Below are positions 35,149-43,580 of a stretch of DNA of 64,000 nt, in pieces (positions within the stretch are counted from its first letter, which is position 1; each line of letters begins with the position of its first letter). The stretch comes from Micromonospora echinofusca (lineage in GTDB: Bacteria; Actinomycetota; Actinomycetes; Mycobacteriales; Micromonosporaceae), in NCBI RefSeq assembly GCF_017614955.1, contig NZ_WVUH01000001.1:58238-122237 (forward strand), written 5' to 3'. The notes beneath the pieces were generated by a model. It was not told the origin of the DNA and made no database searches. It saw nothing but the letters and a program-made list of their open reading frames with translations. Both the position numbers and the translations under genes were made by a program.

Positions 35149-35486
35149 ATGCGTCGTCTTCTTGTCACGTCGGTCCTGGCAGTCCTGGCCTTCGGCCTGC
35201 TCGCTCCTGTCGCTCCCAGCACCGCCGCACCGCTGGCCCCGGCGGCGCTGGCCGCGCTGCGCGACGAGTTGGCGGCAGCGGCGCCGGTGGGCAGTGCCGC
35301 GCTGGTCGACCCCGAGACCGGGCAGGTCGTCGTACGGGTCGCTGGCCCGGCGTCGGCGCGGTTCCTCCGCAGCGCGGCCACGCACCGGCACGTCACGGTG
35401 GTCGGCGCGCCACCGGTCAGGCCCGCCGCCCTGCTGCTGGGCGGCCAGCCGATGGACAGCATCGACGGAAGGCTGTGCAGCACGGG
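35149..35486 (+). pseudogene. S1 peptidase, N-terminal fragment (interrupted by IS607)
   Basis: Begins at an ATG with GAAGGAG upstream. A signal peptide (RRLLVTSVLAVLAFGLLAPV) and pro-region lead to GRLCSTG, where a mature chymotrypsin-fold actinobacterial protease of the streptogrisin type would start (CSxGF). The reading frame then enters the IS607 left end and stops at 35538. The catalytic Ser half is on the other side of the element, and the His and Asp parts are missing altogether. Confidence 0.8.
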
Positions 35487-35545
35487 GTTGCTACTGCTGA
35501 CTGGTCGGTCATCACTAGTGCTCATAGGTTTGCTATAGCTGTGGT

Positions 35546-36108
35546 GTGAACTTAAGGAGTGGGCAGCGGCGACCGGCGTCTCGTACGCGACCGCGCGACG
35601 GCGGTACGAGTCCGGGACGCTACCCGTTCCTGCCTACCGACTCGGTCGGCTGATCATGGTCGGTGCGGCCCCCGACGCTGGGCGGACCGTGGTGTACGCC
35701 CGCGTTCCCTCGGCCGATCAGAAGCCGGACCTTGACCGGCAGGTCGCCCGGGTCACCGTGTGGGCCACCAGGCGACGCCTGCCGGTGGATCGGGTGGTGA
35801 CCGAGGTCGGTTCGGTGCTCGACGGGCATCGCAAGAAGTTCCTCGCACTGTTGCGTGATCCGACCGTGACGACGATCGTGGTCGAGCACCGAGACCGGTT
35901 CGCCCGCTTCGGCACCGAGTACGTCGAGGCGGCCCTTGCCGCGCAGGGTCGCCGGTTGCTGGTGGTTGACCCGGCCGAGGTGGACGATGACTTCGTGGGT
36001 GACGTCACGGAGATCCTGACGTCCCTGTGTGCCCGCCTGTACGGCCGCCGCGCCGCGGCGGACCGTGCCCGCCGCGCGGTCGCGGCCGCCACCGAGGACC
36101 TGACGTGA
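35546..36108 (+). pseudogene. tnpA: TnpA serine recombinase, inactivated (copy 2)
   Basis: Relative to copy 1 one base is missing just after the GTG start (35546), which puts the start codon out of frame with the rest. In the proper frame a TAG lies just upstream and the only early non-standard start would be CTG. The first in-frame ATG (35656) removes the helix-turn-helix. In addition the recombinase motif reads YARVPSADQ instead of YARVSSADQ: the nucleophilic serine is a proline. The arginine-rich HRDRFARFG region remains. The protein cannot be a working recombinase. Confidence 0.85.
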
Positions 36109-37484
36109 GGACGATCCAGGCGTATCGGTTCGCGCTCGACCTCACCCCCGGTCAGGAACGTGACATCCTCGCGCACGCCGGAGCAGCCCGGGTCGCCCAC
36201 AACTGGGCCCTCGCCCGGGTTAAGGCGGTCATGGGTCAGCGGGCCGCCGAGCGCACCTACGGTGTTGCTGACGAGCATCTGACCCCGACCGTGTCATGGT
36301 CACTACCCGCGCTGCGCAAGGCGTGGAACACCGCCAAGCCCGACGTCGCGCCGTGGTGGCGGGACTGCTCGAAGGAGGCGTTCAACACCGGCCTCGACGC
36401 CCTCGCCCGTGCGTTGAAGAACTGGGCCGACTCCCGAACGGGCAAACGCGCCGGCCGGCCCGTCGGGTTCCCCCGGTTCAAGTCCCGCCGCCGCACCACA
36501 CCGTCGGTGCGGTTCACCACCGGCGCGATCCGGGTCGAGGCGGACCGTCAGCATGTGGTGCTTCCCCGGCTGGGGCGGCTGAAGCTGCACGAGTCCGCCC
36601 GCAAACTCGCCCGCCGCCTGGACAACGGGACCGCCCGGATCATGTCCGCGACGGTGCGCCGCGACGGCGGACGCTGGTACGTGTCGTTCACCGTTGAGGT
36701 CGAGCGCGCAGACCGCCGGCCACGCCGGCCAGGGTCGGTCGTCGGCGTGGACGTCGGCGTGAAGCACCTTGCCGTGTTGTCCACCGGCGAAATGGTGGCG
36801 AATCCGCGTCACCTCGACGACGGGCAACGCCGCCTGCGTGTGCTCGGCCGGGCGGTAGCCCGCAAGGTCGGACCGGACCGGCGGACCGGGCAGCGTCCGT
36901 CGAACCGGTGGCAGCGGGCAGCGAACCGGCTCGGCCGCGCTCACGCGCGGGTGGCGAACCTGCGCCGCGACGGCCTGCACAAGCTCACCACCTGCCTCGC
37001 CCGCGAGCACGGCACGGTCGTGGTGGAAGACCTCAACGTCGCCGGCATGCTGCGTAACCGCAGACTGGCCCGGCACATCGCCGACGCCGGGTTCGCGGAG
37101 ATCCGCCGGCAACTGGCCTACAAAACCGGGTGGAACGGCGGCCGGCTGATCGTGGCCGACCGCTGGTACCCGTCGAGCAGGACGTGCTCGGGATGCGGCG
37201 CGGTGAGAACCAAACTCGCCCTGTCCGAGCGTGAATACACCTGCCAGGCGTGCGGTCTGGTCATCGACCGGGACTGCAACGCCGCCCGCAACCTGGCCGC
37301 CTTGGCGGCTGAGTACGACACCGCCGGGAGTGGCCCGGTGGCCGGACGTGGAGCCAACCGTAAGACCCCGCTCGCGGGGCGGGTGGCTGCGAAGCGTCAA
37401 CCCGGCACCGCCACGGCGGGTCAGACCGGGACCGTCCCACCGCAAGGCGGGACTACCAATCGCGTGCTCACCAGAGCGCACTGA
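36105..37484 (+). CDS. tnpB: TnpB, RNA-guided nuclease of IS607 element (copy 2)
   Basis: A 459-aa TnpB, gap-free with copy 1. RuvC-I Asp (VVGVDVGVKHL, residue 216), RuvC-II Glu (VVVEDLNVAG, 308) and zinc-ribbon cysteines CSGC and CQAC are kept. The DRDCNAARNL motif is also kept. GTG 36105 overlaps the tnpA stop. Although its transposase partner is dead, the nuclease has no stop, frameshift or catalytic change. This suggests selection on TnpB itself or recent loss of tnpA. Confidence 0.93.
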   Translation: MRTIQAYRFALDLTPGQERDILAHAGAARVAHNWALARVKAVMGQRAAERTYGVADEHLTPTVSWSLPALRKAWNTAKPDVAPWWRDCSKEAFNTGLDALARALKNWADSRTGKRAGRPVGFPRFKSRRRTTPSVRFTTGAIRVEADRQHVVLPRLGRLKLHESARKLARRLDNGTARIMSATVRRDGGRWYVSFTVEVERADRRPRRPGSVVGVDVGVKHLAVLSTGEMVANPRHLDDGQRRLRVLGRAVARKVGPDRRTGQRPSNRWQRAANRLGRAHARVANLRRDGLHKLTTCLAREHGTVVVEDLNVAGMLRNRRLARHIADAGFAEIRRQLAYKTGWNGGRLIVADRWYPSSRTCSGCGAVRTKLALSEREYTCQACGLVIDRDCNAARNLAALAAEYDTAGSGPVAGRGANRKTPLAGRVAAKRQPGTATAGQTGTVPPQGGTTNRVLTRAH

Positions 37485-37496
37485 AGCGTAACGGAT
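37330..37496 (+). ncRNA. candidate omega RNA (reRNA) scaffold of TnpB copy 2
   Basis: The three hairpins of copy 1 recur: 37366-37379 (CCCCG/CGGGG, CTCG loop), 37434-37453 (GTCCC..GGGAC with a GCAA loop) and 37462-37481 (GCGTGCT/AGCGCAC, one mismatch). Stem differences from copy 1 are compensated. The guide would begin just after about 37495, inside the protease fragment. Confidence 0.5.
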
Positions 37497-37887
37497 CATG
37501 ACCCAACGTGGCAGTCAGGTGGTCTACCAGACGGGGGTCCGGGTGATCGGCGGGGTGGCCGACGTCGCGGTCGGCACGCCCGTCTGCAAGACCGGACGCA
37601 CCACGGGCACCACGTGCGGGACGGTCCTGGCCAAGGACGTCACCTACAACTATCCGGACGGCATCGTCACCGGTCTCATCGAGACCGACCTGTGTGCCAA
37701 GGGCGGCGACTCCGGAGCGCCCCTGTTCAGCACCACCGGCGGGTACGGCTCACGGTCGGCGTACGGCGCCTTCGGCATCCTCTCCGGCTCCACCGGTTTC
37801 TGCGACGTACCCGGCTTCCGCTCGTCCTTCCAACCGCTGCCCGAGGTGATGTCGACCTACCAGCTCGCCCTGGCCCCCCGCTACTGA
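37496..37887 (+). pseudogene. S1 peptidase, C-terminal fragment
   Basis: The 3' part of the split protease gene. It carries GTPVCKTGRTTGTTCGTV and the serine motif LCAKGGDSGAPLF, followed by YGAFGILSGSTGFCDVPG, all typical of actinobacterial chymotrypsin-fold S1 enzymes. The segment that should hold the catalytic His (TAGHC) and Asp is present on neither side of the element, so roughly 60-70 residues have been lost. An in-frame ATG at 37498 is fortuitous. Confidence 0.8.
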
Positions 37888-37924
37888 GGGCACGACCCCC
37901 GCTCCGGCCGACCGGTGGCTCCCA

Positions 37925-37941
37925 CGGTGCCGCTGGCACCG
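37925..37941. terminator. hairpin between protease remnant and efeB
   Basis: CGGTGCC-GCT-GGCACCG forms a 7-bp stem with a 3-nt loop between the two convergent genes. Confidence 0.4.
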
Positions 37942-37948
37942 GCTCCGG

Positions 37949-39250
37949 TCAGCTGAACAGCGCCCGGCCCCACCAGTCGGCGGGGTCGCGGACACCGGGC
38001 GGGCAGGCGAAGAGCGCACTGGACACGTGCCGCAGGTACTCGTTCATCGCGTCGTGCCGGGCGAGCCGGGTCTGGATCGGCACGAACTGCCTACGCGGAT
38101 CCCGCTGGTACGCGATGAAGAAGAGTCCGGCGTCGAGCCGGCCCAGCCCGTCCGAGCCGTCGACGAAGTTGTAACCACGGCGGAGCAGGTGCGCGCCGCC
38201 GTTCTGCCCCGGGTGGGCGAGCCGGACGTGTGCGGTCTCGGCGATCACCGGCTGCCCGTCGTCGCCCCTGGCGGCGAAGTCCGGCTGGTCGAACTCGCCG
38301 GTCCCGCCCAGCGGGGCGCCGCGGCCCTTGGTCCGGCCGACGATCTGCTCCTGCTCGGCCAGCGGGCTGCGGTCCCAGGTCTCGATCAGCATCCGGATCT
38401 TGCGGGTGACCAGGTACGACCCGCCGGTCATCCAGTCCGGGCCGTCGCCCGGCTGCGCCCAGAGCTGCTCGCGGAGCAGGTCGGCGTCCTCGGCCTTCAG
38501 GTTGGCGGTGCCGTCCTTGAAACCGAACAGGTTGCGGGGGGTGGCCTGGTCCCGCGAGGTCGACGAGGTACGCCCGAAGCCGAGCTGGGACCAGCGGACG
38601 CTGACCACGCCCATGCCGATGCGGGCCAGGTTGCGGATGGCGTGCACCGCCACCTGCGGGTCGTTGGCGCAGGCCTGGACGCAGATGTCCCCGCCGGACA
38701 GCTCGGGCCGGAGGGCGTCCCCGGCGAAGTGCGGCAGGTCGGCCAGGGCGGCCGGCCGCCGGTCGGCGATGCCGAACCGGTCCCGACCCTCGGCGTCGCG
38801 GAACAGGGTGGGGCCGAAGCCGATGGTGAGGGTGAGCTGCGACGGCGGCAGCCCGAGCGCCTCGCCGGTGTCGTCCGGCGGGGCCTCCGGGACACCGTCG
38901 ACCGCGCCGATCAGCCCGGCGTCCCGCCCGGCTGTCATCCGGGCCGCGGCGGCGGTCCACTCCTGGAGCAGGGCGACCAGCCTCGCCCGGTCCTTGGTGA
39001 TCACGTCGAAGGCCACGAAGTGCAGCCGGTCCTGCGCCGGGGTGGTGATGCCGGCCTGATGTTCGCCGAGGAAGGGCACCGCCCCGGCGGCCCGGTCGGT
39101 GGCCACCGCGTGGTCGCCACCGCCGGTCAGCACACCGGCGCCGGCTGCCACCCCGGCCACGCCCGCCACGCCGATCCCGGCCATGGTGATGGCCCGCCGG
39201 CGGGACAGCCGGCTGCCGCGCGGCGCCCCGTCGGTGCCCGGTCCGCTCAT
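37949..39250 (-). CDS. efeB: EfeB, Tat-exported DyP-type peroxidase
   Basis: A 433-aa dye-decolourising peroxidase. A Tat signal (LSRRRAITMAGIGVAGVAG) precedes the heme domain with the GxxDG motif in FGFKDGTANL and the proximal His in TAHVRLAHPGQNGG. ATG 39250 is chosen because AGGAGG lies 7 nt upstream; ATG 39277 overlapping the efeO stop is a poorer choice. It is the third component of the EfeUOB iron-uptake system. Confidence 0.95.
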   Translation of the reverse strand: MSGPGTDGAPRGSRLSRRRAITMAGIGVAGVAGVAAGAGVLTGGGDHAVATDRAAGAVPFLGEHQAGITTPAQDRLHFVAFDVITKDRARLVALLQEWTAAAARMTAGRDAGLIGAVDGVPEAPPDDTGEALGLPPSQLTLTIGFGPTLFRDAEGRDRFGIADRRPAALADLPHFAGDALRPELSGGDICVQACANDPQVAVHAIRNLARIGMGVVSVRWSQLGFGRTSSTSRDQATPRNLFGFKDGTANLKAEDADLLREQLWAQPGDGPDWMTGGSYLVTRKIRMLIETWDRSPLAEQEQIVGRTKGRGAPLGGTGEFDQPDFAARGDDGQPVIAETAHVRLAHPGQNGGAHLLRRGYNFVDGSDGLGRLDAGLFFIAYQRDPRRQFVPIQTRLARHDAMNEYLRHVSSALFACPPGVRDPADWWGRALFS

Positions 39251-39273
39251 CGTCCCACCTCCTGCTCGGGTCG

Positions 39274-40407
39274 TCATCGGGCGACGACTGCGGCTACCTT
39301 GCTGATCGGCTCGGCCAGGGCGTTGATGCTGTCGGAGAGTTCCTTCAGTTCGGCCTTGCTGAGGTCGGTGTGCAGCTTCCAGCCGTCGCCGGCCCGGTGC
39401 CTGCCGAGCACGTTCTCGACGGTGGCGAACTCGCGGTCGAGCTGGGCGACCAGGTCGGGTGAGCGCTGTTCCAGGGCCGGGCGCAGCGCCGCGACGGCCG
39501 CCTTGGAGCCCTCCAGGTTGGCGTTGAAGTCCCAGAGGTCGGTGTGCGAGTACCGCTCCTCCTCGCCGGTGATCTTCCCGCTGGCGACCTCGTCGAGGAG
39601 CGCCTTGGCGCCGTTGGCGAGCTGGAGCGGGGTGAGCCGCTCGGCGTTGGCCCTGGCGACGATGGCCTTGACGTCGGTGAGCAGCTGGTCGGCGATCGGG
39701 CCGTCCTTGCTGACGTCGCCGGTCGTCCAGAGGTCCTTCTCGATCCGGTGGAACCCGGTGAACTCCATGCCCTCCTCGACGACCTCCTCGCGGCCGTCGA
39801 TCTTCGGGTCGAGGTCGCCGAAGCTCTCCGCGACCGGCTCGATCCGCTCCCAGTAGGTGCGGGCCACCGGGTACAGCGCCTTGGCCTTCGGCACGTCGTT
39901 GGCCTTGACCGCGGCCACGAACTCCTCGGTCCGGGTCAGCAGCGCGGCGGTCTGGCTCTGGACGTACCGCTGGTAGCTGGCGGTGGCCTGGCTCAGCGCG
40001 GCGTCGGGCGCGACGGTCGCGGCGGTGCCGCTGACCTTGAGGGCACCGCGGATGCCCCGGCCGCTCATGCCCGGCTTGCAGGCCGTCTCGTACGTCCCGG
40101 CGGGCAGTTCGACGCGGAGTTCGCGGGTCAGGCCGGGGGCGATGTTCTCCACCTCGCCCATCACCCGGTCACCGGCGGCGTAGACGTAGAACTCGTTGAC
40201 CTTGGATCCGGAGTTGGTCACCGCGAAGGTCACCTGGCCGGCTTCGATCTCGGTGGTGCCGACCTCGCAGGTCGTGTCGCTGGCCTTGACCGCGATCGGC
40301 CCGTCGGTCTTCGCGTCCTGCTTGTCGTCACCGCCGCCACAGCCGGTCAGGCCGGCGACGGCGAGTGCCCCGGCGACGGCGGGCACGACGAGTCGGGTGG
40401 TACGCAT
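39274..40407 (-). CDS. efeO: EfeO, cupredoxin-M75 iron-binding lipoprotein
   Basis: A 377-aa lipoprotein: lipobox GLTGC with Cys 23, then a cupredoxin-like domain (about residues 35-125, with ETACKPGM), then an M75 imelysin-type helical domain with the HxxE motif in GFHRIEKDLW. It delivers iron to EfeU. It sits between efeU and efeB on the same strand; 40-bp gap to efeU. Confidence 0.95.
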   Translation of the reverse strand: MRTTRLVVPAVAGALAVAGLTGCGGGDDKQDAKTDGPIAVKASDTTCEVGTTEIEAGQVTFAVTNSGSKVNEFYVYAAGDRVMGEVENIAPGLTRELRVELPAGTYETACKPGMSGRGIRGALKVSGTAATVAPDAALSQATASYQRYVQSQTAALLTRTEEFVAAVKANDVPKAKALYPVARTYWERIEPVAESFGDLDPKIDGREEVVEEGMEFTGFHRIEKDLWTTGDVSKDGPIADQLLTDVKAIVARANAERLTPLQLANGAKALLDEVASGKITGEEERYSHTDLWDFNANLEGSKAAVAALRPALEQRSPDLVAQLDREFATVENVLGRHRAGDGWKLHTDLSKAELKELSDSINALAEPISKVAAVVAR

Positions 40408-40447
40408 GCTGCGGTGTCTCCTCGGAGGTGGACGTCGGGTGTGGGTG

Positions 40448-41326
40448 TCAGGCGGTGGCGGCGGTACCGCCGACGGTCGGTGCGGCGGGCGTGGACACCC
40501 GGTCCGGGGCGGTCGGGCCGGCCGGCTTGCGCAGGAAGAGGACGAGTACGGGGACCGCGTACGCCGCCCAGGCGACCATCTCCAGCACGCTCGGCGTGGC
40601 GGTGATGTTGAACATGCCGGCCAGCAGGGCCGCGTACCAGGTGCCCGGGTCGAGCACGGCCGAGATGTCGAAGGCGTGGGTGGCCAGGCCGGGCAGGACA
40701 CCGGCCTCCTGGAAGTCGTGCACGCCGTACTTGAGGATGCCGGCGGCGACGAGGATCAGCAGCGCACCGGTCCAGGTGAAGAACGTGCCCAGGTTGAGCT
40801 TCAGGGCGCTGCGGTAGATCAGGAAGCCGATCAGCACGGCGGTGGTGATGCCGCCGACCAGGGCGATCATGGCATCGCGGCCGGCACCGCCGGCGGTGCT
40901 CTGCGCGGCGGAGTAGAAGATCAGTGCCGTCTCCAGGCCCTCCCGGACCACCGCGAGGAACGCCATCCCGGCCACCGCGAAGGCGCCCACCGCGAGCGCC
41001 TCGGACAGTTTGCCGCGCAGTTCACCGGCGATGCCCCGGGCGGCCCGGCGCATCCAGAAGATCATCCAGGTGACGAAGACGACGGCGGCCACGGAGGTGA
41101 CCGCCTCGAACAGCTCCCGGGACGCCGAGGTCCGCAGCAGCGTGGTCGAGGTGTACTCGATCAGCCAGCCGAACAGCACCGAGAGCGCCACCGCCGCGCC
41201 GACGCCGAGCCACACGTGGGGCAGCCGGTTGCGGCGGTCCGACTTCACGAGGAAGGCGACCAGGATGCTGACCACCAGGGTCGCCTCCAGGCCCTCCCGT
41301 AGACCGATCAGGTATGTGGCGAACAT
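40448..41326 (-). CDS. efeU: EfeU, FTR1-type iron permease
   Basis: A 292-aa inner-membrane permease with seven hydrophobic segments and both iron-binding REGLE motifs: IGLREGLEATL near residue 10 and VVREGLETALIF near residue 135. It is the first gene of efeUOB. A DtxR/IdeR-type box lies about 40-55 bp upstream of its ATG. Confidence 0.95.
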   Translation of the reverse strand: MFATYLIGLREGLEATLVVSILVAFLVKSDRRNRLPHVWLGVGAAVALSVLFGWLIEYTSTTLLRTSASRELFEAVTSVAAVVFVTWMIFWMRRAARGIAGELRGKLSEALAVGAFAVAGMAFLAVVREGLETALIFYSAAQSTAGGAGRDAMIALVGGITTAVLIGFLIYRSALKLNLGTFFTWTGALLILVAAGILKYGVHDFQEAGVLPGLATHAFDISAVLDPGTWYAALLAGMFNITATPSVLEMVAWAAYAVPVLVLFLRKPAGPTAPDRVSTPAAPTVGGTAATA

Positions 41327-41362
41327 CGAGGCTCCGTAGTTGGTTGGGCCCTCTCGGTTAAG

Positions 41363-41381
41363 TTAGGGCAGGCATACCTTC
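41363..41381 (-). promoter_or_regulatory. DtxR/IdeR/DmdR-type iron box upstream of efeU
   Basis: TTAGGGCAGGCATACCTTC matches the 19-bp IdeR consensus at 13 positions by my count. It lies upstream of efeU, where iron-dependent repression of efeUOB would be expected. Confidence 0.6.
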
Positions 41382-41573
41382 CTCCTGTTCGCGCATCGCG
41401 TCAAGTGGTTCCGGGGAACACCCCCGGCTCGCCGTCGAGCGGACATGCCCTGGTCAGGGCACCCTCCCCGAGGGTGGCGTGGGTCACCCGGTGGGCGGGG
41501 GAGCGCCGCCGGGCGCTCTGCGGACGTCGGTGCGGCGACCGGTCCGGTGGCACCGGTCGTAGGCTGGGAGATC

Positions 41574-42785
41574 ATGAACCGGACGATCCTGGGCCGCCCG
41601 CTGCGTAGCGTCGCCTTCGACGCGGCCGTGGCCGGCGCGGTGGCGTTGTTCGCCGTCGCCGGAATCGTGGCCCAGCCGGGTGGCGCGTGGGCCACCCTGG
41701 TGGGGCTCGGGATGGCGACGGCGTTGCTGTTCCGGCGGATCCGTCCGTCCGCGGTGACCGCGGTGGTGGCCGTACTCGCCCTGGTCCAGGTGCTCGCCGG
41801 ATGGGGTCCGCTGGCCTACGACGTCGCGGTGCTGATCGCGCTGTACAGCGTGGTCAAGTACGCCGACCGGCTGCGCGACGGGATCGTCGCCGGGGTCGTC
41901 GCGGCCGTCGGCGTGCTGCTGGGCTCCCTCCAGATGGCGGTGACCCCCCGCTGGGCCGCGACGCTCTACCTCGGGCTGGTCACCGGCGCGGTCTGGCTGG
42001 TCGGGCTGAACGTGCGCACCCGCCGGCTCTACGTGCTCAGCCTGGAGGAGCGGGCCGCCACGTTGGAACGCGAGCGGGAGGCCGAGGCGCGGGCGGCGGT
42101 GGCCGAGGAACGCACCCGGATCGCCCGGGAACTGCACGACGTGGTCGCGCACAGCATGGCCGTGATGATCGTGCAGGCCGACGGGGCGCGCTTCCTGTTC
42201 GACCACGACCCGGCGACCGCCCGCGAGGCGGTGCGGGTGGTCGCCGACACCGGCCGGCAGGCGCTGGAGGACATGCGGCGGCTGGTCGGTGTGCTGCGCG
42301 AACCGACCCCGGCCGGTCCCGTGGAGCCGCCGGCCCGGGTGGACACCGGGGTCGCCGCCGAGCCGGAGCACCGGCGTCCCGCCCTGGTCGAACTGCCCGC
42401 GCTGCTGGGCCGGTTCGAGGCGGCCGGACTGCGGGTGCGGCACACCGGACGCGGCCCGGCCGGCCTGCCGCCCGGGCTCGAACTGACCGTCTACCGGGTG
42501 GTGCAGGAGGCGCTCACCAACACCCTCAAACATGCCGGGGTCGGCGCCGCCGTCGAGGTCGTCCTCGACCAGGACCCGGCCGGTCCGGTCACCGTCGAGA
42601 TCCTCGACGACGGCCGGGGCCGCCCGCCGGTCGACCCCGCCATCTCCGGCGGACACGGTCTGGTGGGCATGCGGGAACGGGTGACGGTGTACGACGGTGA
42701 GCTGACCGCAGGCCCCCGTCCGGGCGGGGGCTGGCGCGTCACCGCCCGGCTACCGGTACCGCCGACGAAGGAGCACCCGACGTGA
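41574..42785 (+). CDS. NarL-type sensor histidine kinase
   Basis: A 403-aa kinase with about five N-terminal membrane segments (residues 12-155). A coiled coil precedes the HisKA_3 phosphoacceptor motif TRIARELHDVVAHSMAVMIV and a C-terminal ATPase domain (YRVVQEALTNTLKHA; GHGLVGMRERVTVYDG). The ATG at 41574 follows GGGAG. It overlaps the response regulator by GTGA. It heads a four-gene arrangement (kinase, regulator, ABC ATPase, FtsX permease). Confidence 0.92.
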   Translation: MNRTILGRPLRSVAFDAAVAGAVALFAVAGIVAQPGGAWATLVGLGMATALLFRRIRPSAVTAVVAVLALVQVLAGWGPLAYDVAVLIALYSVVKYADRLRDGIVAGVVAAVGVLLGSLQMAVTPRWAATLYLGLVTGAVWLVGLNVRTRRLYVLSLEERAATLEREREAEARAAVAEERTRIARELHDVVAHSMAVMIVQADGARFLFDHDPATAREAVRVVADTGRQALEDMRRLVGVLREPTPAGPVEPPARVDTGVAAEPEHRRPALVELPALLGRFEAAGLRVRHTGRGPAGLPPGLELTVYRVVQEALTNTLKHAGVGAAVEVVLDQDPAGPVTVEILDDGRGRPPVDPAISGGHGLVGMRERVTVYDGELTAGPRPGGGWRVTARLPVPPTKEHPT

Positions 42786-43450
42786 CGATCCGTGTGGTGA
42801 TCGTGGACGACCAACCGCTGGTACGCGCCGGTTTCCGGATGGTGCTCGACTCGCAGCCGGACCTGACGGTGGTCGGCGAGGCGATCGACGGCGCCGACGC
42901 GCTGCGGGTGGTGTCCCGGACCGGGCCGGATGTCGTGGTCATGGACATCCGGATGCCCACCATGGACGGGGTGGAGGCGACCCGCCGGCTCTGCGCCGAC
43001 CGGCCCGCCGGCCCGCCCCGGGTGCTCGTGCTCACCACCTTCGACACCGAGGCCGACGCGTTCGCCGCGCTCCGGGCCGGTGCCAGCGGCTTCCTGCTCA
43101 AGACCGTGCCGCCGGAGGAACTGCTCGCCGCGATCCGGGTGGTCGCGGCCGGGGACTCGGTGGTCGCCCCGTCGATCACCCGCCGGCTGCTGGACCGCTT
43201 CGCCGACCGGCTCGGCCCGGGCCCTGCCGCCGACCCCCGGCTGGCCCTGCTCACCGAGCGGGAGCGGGAGGTCCTGCTGCTGGTGGCCCAGGGGTTGTCC
43301 AACGCCGAGATCGCCGGTCGGGTGCACGTCGCCGAGGCGACGGTGAAGACCCACGTCGGTCGGATCCTGGCGAAGCTCCAGCTCCGCGACCGGGTCCAGG
43401 CGGTGGTGCTGGCGTACGAGAGCGGCCTGGTCACCCCGGGTACGACCTGA
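42782..43450 (+). CDS. NarL/FixJ-family response regulator
   Basis: A 222-aa regulator: receiver domain with acidic DD (residues 9-10), phosphoacceptor Asp in VVVMDIRMPTMDG, and C-terminal LuxR helix-turn-helix (LLTEREREVLLLVAQGLSNA; EATVKTHVGRILAKL). GTG 42782 overlaps the kinase stop. The ABC exporter genes start 130 bp downstream on the same strand and are the likely target. Confidence 0.93.
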   Translation: MTIRVVIVDDQPLVRAGFRMVLDSQPDLTVVGEAIDGADALRVVSRTGPDVVVMDIRMPTMDGVEATRRLCADRPAGPPRVLVLTTFDTEADAFAALRAGASGFLLKTVPPEELLAAIRVVAAGDSVVAPSITRRLLDRFADRLGPGPAADPRLALLTEREREVLLLVAQGLSNAEIAGRVHVAEATVKTHVGRILAKLQLRDRVQAVVLAYESGLVTPGTT

Positions 43451-43580
43451 GACGTACCCGGCGGCCGTCCGGTACGACCTGAGGCGGACCCCGGTCGAGC
43501 GGCCAGACGGAGATCAACCGACCGGTCCCGCCCCTAGCGTCGGAGGTGTCCATACCGCCTCTCACCACGGGGAGTTCCAC

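Larger units (their letters stand above)
35487..37495 (+). mobile_element. IS607-family element, copy 2 (tnpA broken, tnpB intact)
   Basis: Same organisation as copy 1, in the opposite orientation: tnpA-like sequence overlapping tnpB by GTGA. The right end is set by the shared GTAACGGA after tnpB (about 37495). The left end is near 35487, where similarity to copy 1 begins (CTGCTG...TCGG). It splits a secreted S1 protease gene. The protein sequences of the two tnpB genes align without gaps but differ at many scattered positions, so the copies are not recent duplicates. Confidence 0.85.
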
